Assembly: GCF_027744825.2 (NCBI RefSeq)
Contig: NC_071334.1
Span: 30,257,937 to 30,321,936 of the forward strand
Source of the DNA: Synchiropus splendidus
Lineage: Eukaryota; Chordata; Actinopteri; Syngnathiformes; Callionymidae
Direction of reading: 5' to 3'
Length of the DNA stretch: 64,000 bases
Both the position numbers and the translations under genes were made by a program. Below the pieces are notes generated by a model. It was not told where the DNA came from and did no database searches. It saw only the letters and a list, made by a program, of their open reading frames with translations. Below, piece after piece: positions 1 to 11,700 of this stretch (positions are counted from its first letter, which is position 1; each line of letters starts with the position of its first letter).

Positions 1-76
1 AGGGTGAGAGGCGAACGACTGTGATCTCTATTACATCTTTCCTTCCCTCTTCATTCTTTACCTCTCCTCTCCGCAG

Positions 77-1768
77 CGGACGCATTCCTTAAAGCTGCAG
101 TTAGCCTTCTTCCTGAAGTTCCTCGCTCCATCAGTGTCGAGGGAAAACTTCGCTCCTCTGAGAGCTACCTGCTGGATTTCATCAGCAACTTCATTGGGAC
201 GTTGCTGGTGGTCCCGGTAATGTTGTGCATAACATAAAATGGAAAGCTAGTCAGCGTGTTGATGTTTGCATCTGCTTAAAAGAGAAAACATTGTGGTGAT
301 TTTTAACAATTTAGAACTGGAAAATTTGACATTAAACAGACCAGCAAACGCAGTATATGTTTACAATATGCCATTGACTTGATAAAAATTATTTATGTTA
401 TGCTGTTTATGCTACTTGTTTTCTGTTACTATTAATGTTTTTGTTCTTTTATTATCTATGAATGATCTATGAACTGAAACATTGACTACGAGCCCTCAGC
501 TGCTTGCTGAATATTTGGTTGATGGTTGATGGAGATTTTTTTTACGTTCTCATTTCTTGTGCTTGACAGGACCACCCCGAGCATGGTGTCCTCTACCTGG
601 TCCGTGGTCTGCTCAACATGGTGCAGGATTACGTCTGGGAGGAGAACAGCGATGCTAAAGTTCGGATCTACATTTGTGCTGTTCCTCTCTTGGCAGCCAT
701 GAGTCAAGAAACGTACCTCTACTCCATCCCCAAGAGTAAGTGGCTGAGCTGCTGTGTTTTTTTTCTTTTTAGGTGTGCGTGTCACTCATTTCTTGTTTTT
801 TAATTCAGTGGACTCCAATGAAACACTGTATGGTGGAGACCCCAAGTTTTTATCCGAGATATCCAAGCTGTGTGAGGCCTTGATAGGACAGATCCTAGAT
901 CACCTGAAAGTTCTGGGTCAGGAGGAGGTGAGACATTTATTTTAACTGTTGTGGTTTGTGTGTAACTAAATCTGGGTCTGGCTCTGAATTCAAATCTCCG
1001 TAGAACTTCCAGTGTCCAACTTATCTCACTGTGGTGTTCACATTGCATTCAGTGGCATTTATGGAAGCAGGGATTTGAAGATGTGACTTCATCATTTATT
1101 AATCTCAATCTAAAGCATTTATTAATCTAAATCTAATGAACTTTTTAGATTCAGAACTTGTGGCCCTGATTTTGCTCCATAAATTGGTACACTGTGATCT
1201 ACCATCAGAGGATAGTTCAGGTCGTGGCTCAGGGAAAAGCTAAAGACGCGATTGTTTATACTTGTTGTTGGTCAGTTTTGAACATATTCACTGTTATTTG
1301 TTGACTTTGGTACCAGCAATGTTGAGAACTGTAGTATTGAAATTGTCAAGAATATAGTTTTTTTAGTTTTTCAAATAAATATATATAGAGAGAAGGAGAA
1401 GGTTGGAAGAAAAAATGAACTTACTGAACCGCTTTTTGGTGCGAACCTGTTACAGCAGTACACACGCCGCCAAGGTTCTGTGGCCTTCTCGCTCTTTGGC
1501 GTTCTTCTGGCTCACGGTGACCTGAGGAACAACAAGCTGAACCAGCTCGCCGTCAATCTGTGGAACCTAAGCCACAAGCATGGTTACTGTGACACCAGAG
1601 TCTCTGTGAGTTCCTGTGCACTTGACAGCTGCCATCCTGACTCCAGTTGATATCCGTTTGTCTCAATAGGTTCGGACTCTGGAGTCCATCAAACATCATG
1701 CCCAGCATGCCGACATGGCACATCTGTCGGACATGGTCCCGAGGCTGGCCCTGCAGTCACGAACATAA
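77..1768 (+). CDS. vps35l: VPS35L, C-terminal part (last five coding exons; 5' end outside window)
   Basis: VPS35L (C16orf62) is the large alpha-solenoid scaffold of Retriever. With VPS26C and VPS29, and inside the Commander assembly, it recycles SNX17-bound cargo from endosomes to the plasma membrane. Exons seen: 77-216, 570-735, 809-927, 1456-1605 and 1670-1768, each with AG/GT borders and compatible phases, giving 223 codons and a TAA stop at 1766-1768. Recognisable stretches include [46 protein letters not shown] and the end LALQSRT. In this family the C-terminal solenoid contacts VPS29, so the visible part is that end. The window opens with AGG then GTGAGA, consistent with the donor of the preceding exon at position 3 and a 73-bp intron. 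The downstream neighbour get4 is convergent. Identification is by recalled family sequence; no alignment was run. Confidence 0.93.
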
Positions 1769-3381
1769 ACTCGTGTTCCTGATATTCGAGTGTTGAAAGA
1801 GGTCAAATGCCTGAGTGTCTTTATAAAATAAGTGATTTAAACAGATATTTTCTGTGCCAAGGTTTGCTAGTACTTTATTCCAGAACTAAAGCCAATAATC
1901 ACTTATTCATAAGTTGGTTCATTACTTTTTCCTCTCAATATAATTTAATATACTGTCGACTTTAAATATTCAGTTATTCAACCACAAATGTAAATATTTT
2001 ACTGCCGCTCTTAGCATTCCAACCATCATCTCTAACAAAGAACGTTATGACTAAAAATGAATGGTTTTATGTTAATGTTAATATTCATATTAATATCCCG
2101 ACACTTAATCTTCATTGTCCATACCTCATATTTCATATAAAATGTAATGCTCTTATGTGCTTCCGACCTGTGTACTATGTTGATACCATAGTAACAGAAT
2201 GTATCACGTGACTTGTGTATGAAGCATTTGCATTGTTGCAAAAAGAACACTGCGAACATTGTGAGGCATCCGTCATGTTGTCAATCATTTATTTAATCAA
2301 TGGATCTGTCGAAAGGCAAACACTCCTGTTTTGCTGTCAGAAACAAAACATGAGAAGAGAACTCATGCAATTAGCTGGCAGGTGTTTGGAGAGAGACGTT
2401 GGACCTTGGTCATGCATTTCTTGTTTGATGCCATGTTTTTGAAGTATGAACAACTGATCTGAACTGTCTACACTTCAACAATAAACTTCACACTTCAATG
2501 TTAAACACTGAGTCCTTGGCTTTTATTGTCTGTTCTGCTTTCAGTGTAAGTTGAAAGAAGTATTTGGTTGATAAACGTCACAGTCAGAGTTGAGCAGGAT
2601 GATGCAGAAAAGACTTAAGAGTTGTTCATGTGAGGGTGGAGCAGAGGAAGAATGTCCAGCAGACAGTGCCGCCTGCATCCCATCGATTTAGAATTTTAAT
2701 ACAAATGAGCTAGAGGAGCAGGTCGTATGTGAATGTTTGGAAGCTTAGTTTGAAAAAGGATTGGAGGGAATCGTTGTCGCAGCTACGGCTGCAATTGTTA
2801 TTGTTGGACGTAAGGCAAAGTCTGCAGAATTAAAGTTGGTTTGAAACCAAGAATCGTTATCTTTGTGCATCTCCACAAGCAAGGCTAGACTCAAGTCCTA
2901 TTAACGTTGAATGAGGGTTTTCCAAAATCCCATCACTTCCACTTGTGTAGTTGAACCTGCTGTGCGTGTGAGGGATGGCGTGAATAAGGACAAACACTGA
3001 AATTAAAACTCCGATAAACTCCCAACAATGACTCAGCTAGGTAGACGCCTTGTGTTTTTACCAAGAATTATTAGATTCCATCATGGACAGACAGAAAATG
3101 GAAACTTAATTGTCAAACTTAACTACAAGTTCGTTTAATTTACCAATTGAAAGAATTATAACAGAAAAAGTGAAGAGACCAACGTATGTTGAGCTGTGAG
3201 TGTCAAGCAAACATCAGTGAGGTAACAGGAAGCCTCTCTTCGATTCATTTAATTACAATACACACGTGGATTCCACGCCTGGACTCCATTGTTTTCTTGT
3301 AGCAGTGACATTGTGTTCTTGTTATAGCGTAAGAGAGTCCAAAACTAAAGAAAGTAATGGTTAGAATAAAATTATTTCACA
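1769..3381. other. vps35l 3' UTR and intergenic spacer between convergent genes
   Basis: AT-rich sequence between the vps35l stop and the presumed get4 poly(A) site. Apart from the poly(A) signal at 2480 I see no coding exon, repeat family or RNA gene. The short open frames here have no protein-like composition. Confidence 0.6.
2480..2485 (+). terminator. poly(A) signal, probably of vps35l
   Basis: A canonical AATAAA lies 712 bases after the vps35l stop and is followed by a GT/T-rich stretch (about 2510-2535). It would give a 3' UTR of about 0.7 kb. Other A/T-rich hexamers lie nearby, so the site is probable, not proven. Confidence 0.5.
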
Positions 3382-3387
3382 TTTATT
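3382..3387 (-). terminator. poly(A) signal, probably of get4
   Basis: TTTATT on the plus strand is AATAAA on the get4 strand, about 185 bases after the get4 stop at 3569. It is the first canonical signal downstream. A cleavage site near 3365 would leave under 1 kb between the convergent 3' ends of get4 and vps35l. Confidence 0.5.
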
Positions 3388-3568
3388 CGACAAGAGAAAG
3401 TGTTGCGGTTTTGTGCCATCAGTCCCAGCTGTGATGTTGTTTTGGATGGGATGGATCACCAAAAAGGAGGGGTTGCCTTCAACCTCAACCTGCCAGTTGT
3501 GAGAGGGAAGTTCTCAGGTATTCCCCTTTGTTTTTGTTAGTTTGCTCTCGACGGCCCCAACTGCAGGT

Positions 3569-6500
3569 TCAGTCCAGCTCAATGGGGCTGCTGTCCTCCT
3601 GGACCTCCTCTGCTGTGTCGTCATCATCGCCCGACCCCATCAGACTGTTGAGCAGGTTCCCTGCAGGAGCAAGCATCACAGTTGTGAATCGTGGGTTTAC
3701 ACTTCCCACTTTGTCTTCACAGCGAGAGATTCATTGATTCACTCATCAGAAACAATAATACATCCCATTTTTATCAATAACGAAACGTATTTTACATCAC
3801 ACTTATTGTTATGACATTTGACATGGGACCCCAAGGACCCCAAACCTGCAGCATGTGACCCACACTTCGGGAAACTCTTTATATTGGCACAAAATTGACT
3901 ATGTATTTGCTACACAACTTTTACAAAATGTTCCTAACAGTTACCTTTTATAGGCACCAGTTTTGCAACAACTTCATGTTAATACTTATCCCATTTGAGA
4001 CATTCCAATTTAAGTGCATCCCATGTTTCATCACGTCAGATCACCCTGTTTCTTCAGAAATGTACGAAATAGAACCATTACACTCATTCCAATGTTTACT
4101 CACCGAACAGCCCGCCATACGATGGAGACTGTTTGGGTGGAACACCAAAGAAAAGTTGTCCTATTCTGTCGAGATACTGGTGACAGAAGCAAGAGCAGAA
4201 GCCAACACATGAATGTTAGAATTTAAATATCAATGCAATTATTTTAGTTTTCAAAAGAGACACAGAAGAACTCACCTCATTATACATGGGGTCCCTCTTC
4301 AGGGAGGGTTGGTATTGCTCACATAACACTGTGAAAACGGTTAATTTGCCCCTGAGGATGAACAGAGAAACATTTTAGTCTTTTCGATCTATTTCATCAT
4401 CAATAAGTATTAAATCAAAACCAACCAGAGGATGTTTTCCTATCATGGTCATGTCAGTTTAATAAAAACAGCCCCTATTATACCCACACCCACAAAGTTT
4501 TTAAAGCCACAACAATAGCAGAAAAAAAGATCATATATTTATGGATGTTAATAAAAGTGCTTACAAAAACTCTGTTCACCTCAAAGCATTTTCACAAATT
4601 AATGTTATGATAAACAGGTGTGAAAGGGGACAATGAGCAGCAACATCTAGATGAATGACTTAGCTATACATTCATCTACATGTTACACACAGATCATTCA
4701 TTCTTATGTCATAATTGCTTACAACACACAGTTCTTGGAGTTCTCTAATAGAGATAAGATTATTTTTTGCATCCGTCCGTTGTACAACGTTTGATTGTTC
4801 TTGGGCCACGGCCGCAGACAGAGACTGGATTGGAAGCGCTTACCCATCAACCGCAAGCAGCAGAAACCAGATAAAGTTCAGGAGAGGCTGGACAAAGGGA
4901 GGGCCTTTCTCTATGGACGGGTGTTTCTCTGTGTACGTGCTGAATACCACTGAAGCTCCGCTTTTATTCTTTAAACAAAGAAACCTGTAGAGGAGGTTCG
5001 GATGAGAGACGGTTTTGACGGTGACATAAAGACTGCACACAGTCACACTTTAAGAGGTCTGACTAGAAATAAATGAGTAGAGATCAAATGAGGAGTTGAT
5101 AATGGAAACAAATGTGCTTCAAAGTGTATAGTCAGCAATTCAGCCCCAATCTTATGAATAATTTCAAGATGTAGACAGCAGGTTGGAATGGTTACAGCGA
5201 TTTTGTTTGGTGGCATTTGGTGTCATTGCTGTGAGTGACTTACTGTAGGACGGCTTGCGCCACAAACATGTCGACTTCACTACGAAAGCCTCTTGATGCC
5301 GAATACTCCACCAGCATCTGTGCACAGCCCTCGCCATCAGACGAATGCAGGAAATGGTAACGTGACTCACTGTAGTTTTGCTCTAGCACACAAAGAGAAA
5401 GACTTGTCAGTGAAATTTTTTGCTCTAGCACACAAAGAGAAAGACTAACAGTGAAATTTATATTTCAAATTAACGTGTGTTATATATTCAAGTGTCGACC
5501 ACCCTGCACGTATTGTAATTTCCGGACTATAGGCCGCTACTGGAGACAAGAAGCAGCAGCTGAGACCAACTATGGTGTCGGAACTTCGGACACATGGGGG
5601 AAAAAAGGCACATTTTGAGCGCTTTAATGTGAATCAAAGATTTGAGGAGTTCATGGTTCAAGTTCAGAACATTGCAGAGTTTGTTTCATAAGTCAGCCTC
5701 GGTGCTTGTAATTTTCGTTTCAACATCGCATTCATCCATTATTTATTCATCTAGTACAATACAGCAACACAGCATATTACAACTTCTGTGTATGAAGTCT
5801 AGATTGGATGAAAGATTTGTATTTTATGAGCAATATGCTCCATATAATTTCACTACAGAAAGTGTATTGAGTGAGATGGAAGTATTTCAAAGTCATCTCT
5901 GCTGAATAGCTCCTTTCTTTCCCCAACCTAAATACGATGTACACATTTATCCCAAGGTTTAGCACCAGACAATCTGGCAGTTCTCCTGTTTATACAAGTA
6001 CCTTTCCATAACGTGACTGCCAAGAGCTGGTGTAGTTTTGGATGTCCCAACTTGCCGGACCCTCCTGTGGACCACTTCAAGGCTCGTGACACAAACGCTA
6101 CCCTTTCGGGAGAGTTCTGATCCATTTGGCTAAACAGCTTTGCGAGGCTTTCTGCAAACCACGAGAGACCCATCAGTGCTATGGTACTGAACATTGTCAT
6201 TATCAATGAACAAATCATTAGGTGCAACTCACCTAATATTTCATCTTCAACTGTTGTCTCTGATTTCTCCAACACTTCAAGCACCAGCATGGACAGATCT
6301 GCAGCACTATTTTGCTGAGAAAAAAGAACAATGGGTGAGAGTATGAAATGGGTAGCTTGTGACATATACAGTACATGACAACAGGTCACACTGAGAGATT
6401 TAAATACCTGATTGTAGCTGAAAAAGAGTAGAGCACCATTGTACATCAGCTCCCTTGCCTCAGCATGTTTTGACTGCGACATGTACCTGTCGATAGATAG

Positions 6501-7240
6501 TAGCGTGTGTCAGAGAGATTCGAGGTTTGGGTCGTTACACCTGCAGGTGCAGACATGAACCCTGTTTGCGTCACACAATATTGCTTAATGATAATCAGTA
6601 GGAAGAAGAGGTGGGGCACAATTAATCCAAAAATATGCACAACATTATACGGACAGTTGTTGGCCAGATTAAAAAGCGGGTGGTTTCTAACGTGATTATT
6701 TATGTCTGAATGAGGAATGACGCAAAAATAACACGCTACGTTCGCTACCGAAGACAGATTGCGGCAGTGTACAATTGGCTGTTTTGCGTTAGGGTAACAT
6801 GTCTGATCTTCGTCAATCTTAGATAAGTCAATGGAATAGGATAATAACAGCTATTGAGTTATTTCAGATCCAAATACATTGTGGTGGGGACTATCCGGTC
6901 GGTTAGCTACCGAGTATTGCTAAATATGAAGCTATGTCGCTAGCATCTTCAGATTGACACCTCGATAGTCCAAACAAACGTGCGAATATGGCAAAAGTGG
7001 GAGGGACTCCAGTGACGCATTCCAATCATAGACGAGCAGCTGAGGAGCACGGTTGACAGAAGAATGATCTGGAACGCAAAGGCCTCGGACGAACCATTAC
7101 CTGAAGAAAAGCGTTCTGTACATCTGATGTGCTTCATAGTAGTCTCCCTTTTCCACACTGGCGCGCAGCTTTCCTTCAACCCTTTGAACGCCACCGCGGT
7201 TCCTGGCACTAGAGCCTCTCAGAGACTCCTGCTCCGACAT
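3569..7240 (-). CDS. get4: GET4 / TRC35, Golgi-to-ER traffic protein 4 (complete)
   Basis: GET4 is a cytosolic alpha-helical-repeat protein. It bridges UBL4A and BAG6 in the pre-targeting complex that hands tail-anchored membrane proteins to the TRC40/GET3 ATPase and helps triage mislocalised proteins. Exons on the minus strand in transcript order: 7240-7101, 6486-6408, 6314-6233, 6151-6002, 5382-5244, 4984-4844, 4351-4276, 4176-4104, 3660-3569. All have GT-AG borders and total 972 nt, that is 323 residues plus stop, close to the roughly 327 of human GET4. The start [13 protein letters not shown] precedes [13 protein letters not shown]. Core motifs are [69 protein letters not shown] and the terminal SSPIELD. 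Odd point: the acceptor of the fifth exon is tandemly duplicated (5376-5458), allowing a 14-residue in-frame insertion. The gene is divergent from the mrtfa side and convergent with vps35l. Confidence 0.96.
5376..5458. repeat. 42-bp tandem duplication of a get4 splice acceptor
   Basis: Two adjacent copies, about 5376-5417 and 5418-5458, share TTTTGCTCTAGCACACAAAG and the bases that follow, differing near the far end by a small indel. On the get4 strand each copy carries a pyrimidine tract ending in TGTGCTAG followed by AGCAAAA. Both the normal acceptor (exon edge 5382) and an upstream one (edge 5424) are therefore intact. Seen directly; use of the upstream site is inference. Confidence 0.9.
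5508..5600. repeat. possible dispersed MITE-like repeat in a get4 intron
   Basis: The segment begins with TAATTTCCGGACTATAGGCC, resembling the end of a short non-autonomous repeat (a TTTCCGGACTATAAGCCGC-type end) that I recall as common in fish genomes. No second inverted end was found, so the boundaries are uncertain and the element may be a fragment. Confidence 0.35.
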
Positions 7241-7295
7241 CTTCAGCGCCGTGCAAGTCCGGATCCCAGAGTAGACCGGGCACCGGAGAGCTGCA
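7241..7295. promoter_or_regulatory. putative get4 promoter / 5' UTR interval
   Basis: Relatively G+C-rich, CpG-containing sequence directly upstream of the get4 start codon (minus strand) and upstream of an ATG at 7296 that opens a 71-codon plus-strand frame. No TATA box is apparent, as is usual for housekeeping vertebrate promoters. Assigned from position and composition only. Confidence 0.35.
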
Positions 7296-7982
7296 ATGAA
7301 AACTTCCTACTCTTCTTCTTGGGCGTTCGGTGGCGAGTCAACTCAGAGACGCATTACTGCCACCGCCTGGGCTACAGAGAATGTGCAGGACAAGAATAGT
7401 TGCGCTGGAATAAGATACCGCAAGTCGTTTCTTCTGTTTTCTGCGTATATTGTTACAAGAACAAACTTCCTTCCGAGAACCATAGCACCTAACATGAGAG
7501 ACAGCAGTTAACAAAGTGGAGACAGGGCAAATGAAAACAAATTAAAGCAGTTTTGTCGTTGTTTTTTCTTTTTTTTGTTTGTCTTCATCTGTGGTCTAAG
7601 AGTATCCACCACGGATTGAAGGGGCAAAATATATTGCAATGGTTCTCGTTTGTCAAATTACAATATTTTATGGTCAGAAAAACTTAAATTCTAGCTGCAA
7701 ATGAATGATAAATTCACCAAATAAATTGATCTATTTCAAATATTCTAATTCTAGTCTAACGATTAGTGAACTTGTCGTCGTATGACGTTTATAGTTCTGT
7801 GCAGAACAAAAAAAAGTGTGTAAATTGTTGTGAGCTCCATCAGCCATGTTGACAGTCACGACTACCTTCACGTTTAATATACACACATATAACACACTAC
7901 TCGTCCGGTCGTGGGGTTGTAAACACTTGTGCTAAGTGCTGCTTTGAAACGTAACGTTTTATTGCTCAGTTCATCTGAAAAG

Positions 7983-8116
7983 GTGACTGGGTGGCTCACC
8001 TTTTGAGGGATTCGATGAAGGACCTGGCGATGATGGAAGAGGAGCACAGGGCAGACCAAAACAAACTTCTCCGCCGATTCAAAACCATCCCAGATAAAGG
8101 TCTCGTGGGTGGCTGA
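7983..8116 (+). CDS. unidentified exon-like segment (candidate 3' exon of a small gene)
   Basis: I do not recognise this product. A plus-strand frame of 43 codons runs from an AG at 7981-7982 to a TGA at 8114-8116. It encodes a charged, helix-prone peptide: HLLRDSMKDLAMMEEEHRAD, then QNKLLRRFKTIPDKGLVGG. A canonical AATAAA follows 55 bases after the stop (8172-8177), as expected for a last exon. An ATG at 7296, divergent from get4, opens a protein-like frame ([19 protein letters not shown]) that could be an earlier exon, but I could not find a convincing donor or phase match linking the two. The minus strand here also has an open frame (7996-8184), so strand is not certain. The acceptor has a weak pyrimidine tract. 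Confidence 0.3.
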
Positions 8117-8171
8117 GAAGTTTGTGTAACCACTGGCAGAAGTGCTACACAGCGAAATTTACGCTTCTGAA

Positions 8172-8177
8172 AATAAA
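8172..8177 (+). terminator. poly(A) signal after the unidentified exon
   Basis: AATAAA lies 55 bases downstream of the TGA at 8114-8116. The spacing supports, but does not prove, a short plus-strand transcript ending between get4 and mrtfa. Confidence 0.35.
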
Positions 8178-8574
8178 AACACAAATTTTTATATTTTATT
8201 AAATCGCTTAATCAATATCCGATGTAATTTTATTTATTTATTTCGATTCTTGAGTTTGTCAATCGTTTCTAGTTCTTTAAATTGACCAATAATTGGTTGC
8301 GTAAAGGTGATTCAATGCCAACTTGTCCTGTTCGCCCGTTAGTCCACACTGCTGCATGATTTCTTTTCTTTTCTTTTTTGTAATACAGAGTAAATCCACT
8401 AGATGTCGACAACCACCAAAACACTACACACGTCTCTAAACGACGTGACGGTATCTCGATTACTTTTACGATGTAAAAGACATAACTGGACCAAACTTGT
8501 CCATATCTCGGCCGACATTGCTCATGTTGCATAACAAAAGCCTGTTTCACCACTCACGAATCTGATCTTCATCT

Positions 8575-8719
8575 CATTGATCACAAATGTACCGGTACTA
8601 CGGAGGAAGTGGCTCCTGCATCCCACGCAGAAGAGGGTTTTCCGGTTAAAGTTTCCTTTGTGACCAGGAAGTGGTGCGATGCTGTGTGTCCATATATACA
8701 AATCACACCACCCGGGACC
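8575..8719 (+). promoter_or_regulatory. mrtfa promoter / 5' UTR of first exon
   Basis: This stretch upstream of the proposed mrtfa start contains two GGAAGTG motifs of ETS type (GAGGAAGTGG near 8600, CAGGAAGTGG near 8666) and several CpGs. It runs directly into GGGACCATGAAAA followed by the donor GTAAGT. The transcription start was not located. Function is inferred from position. Confidence 0.4.
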
Positions 8720-11700
8720 ATGAAAAGTAAGTGCCATTGCCTTTATCTTGAAAAAAAAGCGGCTGAAAATCCTGTCGGTGTTGAACGCACTGCGGCTTTG
8801 ATGTCAGATTAGAGAAGCATGCTAAAGCTAACCGGCTAACTGGCACCGTTTGGTTGCCAGACCGCGACATGTTAACTGTTATGATGTTTTGGTTCATGTG
8901 TTTCTTTGGCTTCATGACTTTGTAGACGTGCCCTGTTACCGCGGTTGCGTTTATCTCGTGCTTGTAGTGAGTCTCCCACCCAGACATGCTAACAATAGCC
9001 TTAGCCTGCAAGTGTGTTTTGAACAGTGACAGCTGCATCAACAGAAAGGCCTCCTGCAACGTGGAAACTCCCTTTATTGTTGCTGCTGTTTGTTTTCTAA
9101 ACGTTAATTATTGTTGGATAAAAACGCCACGAGACACGCCCTAGATGCGCCTTAATGCAGCGCTGGATTACCATAAATCAAAGATTTATTACCCTGATAT
9201 GATCCATATCAAGTGAACGATATTGCAGTTTATTCACAATGTTTCTTTTTCCTCAACAGAATTCTTTGCTGGTGGAATGGTCTCTTGCATGCTAATAATT
9301 TCGTGAACGGTGAGTGATTTATAGTTTGGTTTTTCTTTGTGACAATAACCAGCAGAGAACATGAACATTTTTATATTGTTATGTATATCATTTCTATGTG
9401 GAAAAAGAGGAGATTTGAGGATGTGCCTAGATTTGCTGCACCTATCAAGTATGTGTAGAGGAATGCTCAAATGTACTGCGATAAATCAGACTGCGTGTCT
9501 GGACAGCAGACATGATGGGAAAGGGAGGATGCAGCAAGCGATGCGGAAACAAGACTCTTCGGATCCATTTAAGTAGATGTGGCTGCTTATCAGGTCGTCA
9601 TCCATCTGTGTATACCTGTTCAATCACGATGAAGCTTCCAGCCTGTTTCCAATCACTGCAACTGTGATTGAAGACTATATGGAGAGGCAAGAAAATCAGT
9701 GTTCCTTCATATCAGTGTGTGTCCAAGGTGACTACGTGTCCTTTACAAGTACGTCCTGGAGTTTGGCATGTATTGTCAACATTTATAGTGACAGTTACCA
9801 AGAAATGTAGTTGCTGGGTGCTGTAACAGATAAAGCAACTGATGGAGAAAGTATGCAGCGTTTCAATGGTCAAAATAACAGAAACATTACTAGCAACACA
9901 AACATTGGCTGTACTGTAGGAACATGGCCATCGGTGGCTGGAACCTTTAGGCCTTACCTTCTAATTCTGCTGTCCGATGTCTTGACATTTGATCATTTAA
10001 ATCGCAGTATTTCATTGTAGTATCATTGACTGTATATTATATTTGTTCCTGTTGGATTAAAATATGCTGCCAAACCCACCTGTATGGCTTTTTATGTAAT
10101 CATGTCAGTTATTTATAGCCTTAGCTATGATAAGACTTGCTTTGTGATGTCAGCATCTCTTCCTTTTGTAATACTGTCTTTCAGTGTTCTTTTAACAGAC
10201 TGGGCATTTTCTTTAAACAGTAATTGTAAAGGTTCCCCTAAGTCCACGATAAATGAATTAATTCGGCAACAGTGTATATTTTTTTGACAAGTTAGGACTT
10301 CTGTTGCGCTTATGTAATTTTATTTATTTATTTTTTCAGGTGGTTAAACATTCTTTTTCAAATAGTACAGGGGTGCTTGGCTAGACTCAGGACCTGTCCG
10401 AAAAGAATCCTGTCAACCAAGTGACAGGTTTCCTTAGAAGAGGGAAGTCTGGGTTTATTTGCTTAGACTGCTCCCTCACCTTAGTCACTGTCAAGTGCAA
10501 GTGTATGGCACTATAAGTGGCCATATGCACACCGGCAACCACAGCTGTATTACTACTCCTGTGTGATGCTATTATTAAATCTTATTATTAAATCTTTTCT
10601 GCAGTAGTCAGTAGTTCTGTGATGTCACCCATTTAACTTTCCTGATTCCAAACTGAGTTGTGGGGATGCTCAGAATGCCATGCCTCCTTGTCTCCTCATC
10701 TGTTGTGCAGCTGTGATTCAGTTGTCGTAAAGCTGTTCTTTAAACCCACAACACAATTAAAACGTCATTGATAGTCAACAACTTGGACAGGGACTCATGC
10801 CATGTAAATACATTCTTTTCTGCCATCATGATCCCACCCAGCAGACCTGTTCTAATGGCTTGGCCTATTGTCATTTCCCTCACTTAGGCAGACGCCTGTT
10901 ACATGTGAATGCATTGGTTATTGCCGTCTTTGCCCTTTCAGGCAGTTGGATACAAGCTGCTGCTCCAAACCAGCTCACTGGAACTTAAAATGCCTTCTGG
11001 ACAGAGGGTGAAATGTTCTCCTTGACAAATACCTGATCTGGTTGCCATATCCAAAACACTTTCCGCCTCGTGACCCAGAATACTAAGCTCTCTCACAAAT
11101 ATCGTGATTAACCAGGGTTTGTGTTGCCCCTGGCTTCATTGCTTATTAACAGGAAGGTTTTCAGGATCTTCTCACTCTTTGTTGAACTAATTTGCTCTCA
11201 GTATTTATTTGTTTAAAAGGTGAAGTGTTGTCCCATGATAATTGAAGTGAACTTCAACCCCTCCTTTTTTGCAAACATTTATCACCTTAGGTTTTCTTTA
11301 TCAAAATTGGAGTCAATTTGCCTATAAGGACACATCCATTTTAATGTTCAGTCAATTTGCCTATAAGGACACATTCTTTTTAATGTTCAGTCAATTTGCC
11401 TATAAGGACACATTCTTTTTAATGTTCACACGCTCACATGTATTTTTTAATTATTTGTTAGCAATGAAAACAAATTAAGTTTGAGTCGATTCATTGTTAT
11501 TGTATTTAATTAAAAACAGTCCAATTTTCAACCTGAATCCTATCTTGTACATATACTTTATATAGAGTATGCATTTCACTTTTCATGTTTTTGAGTATCT
11601 TACAAAATATATAATTTTAAATGTGTGATATTGAAGCAGTTCTATTTCCCTGGGGTTAAGATACTGGTTCCATAAATAGCGTAGTATTTAACTGGGCGAC

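Noticed and set aside
7996..8184. Minus-strand exon (KRKFRCVALLPVVTQTSQPP...) with AG and GT borders
   Set aside because: Borders look acceptable, but the plus strand has a more protein-like peptide with stop and poly(A) signal; kept only as the alternative reading of that segment.
11269..11478. Periodic open frame with QFAYKDTFFLMFS repeats, as a repeat protein
   Set aside because: Produced by a 39-bp intronic tandem repeat; too short, with no start context or neighbours.
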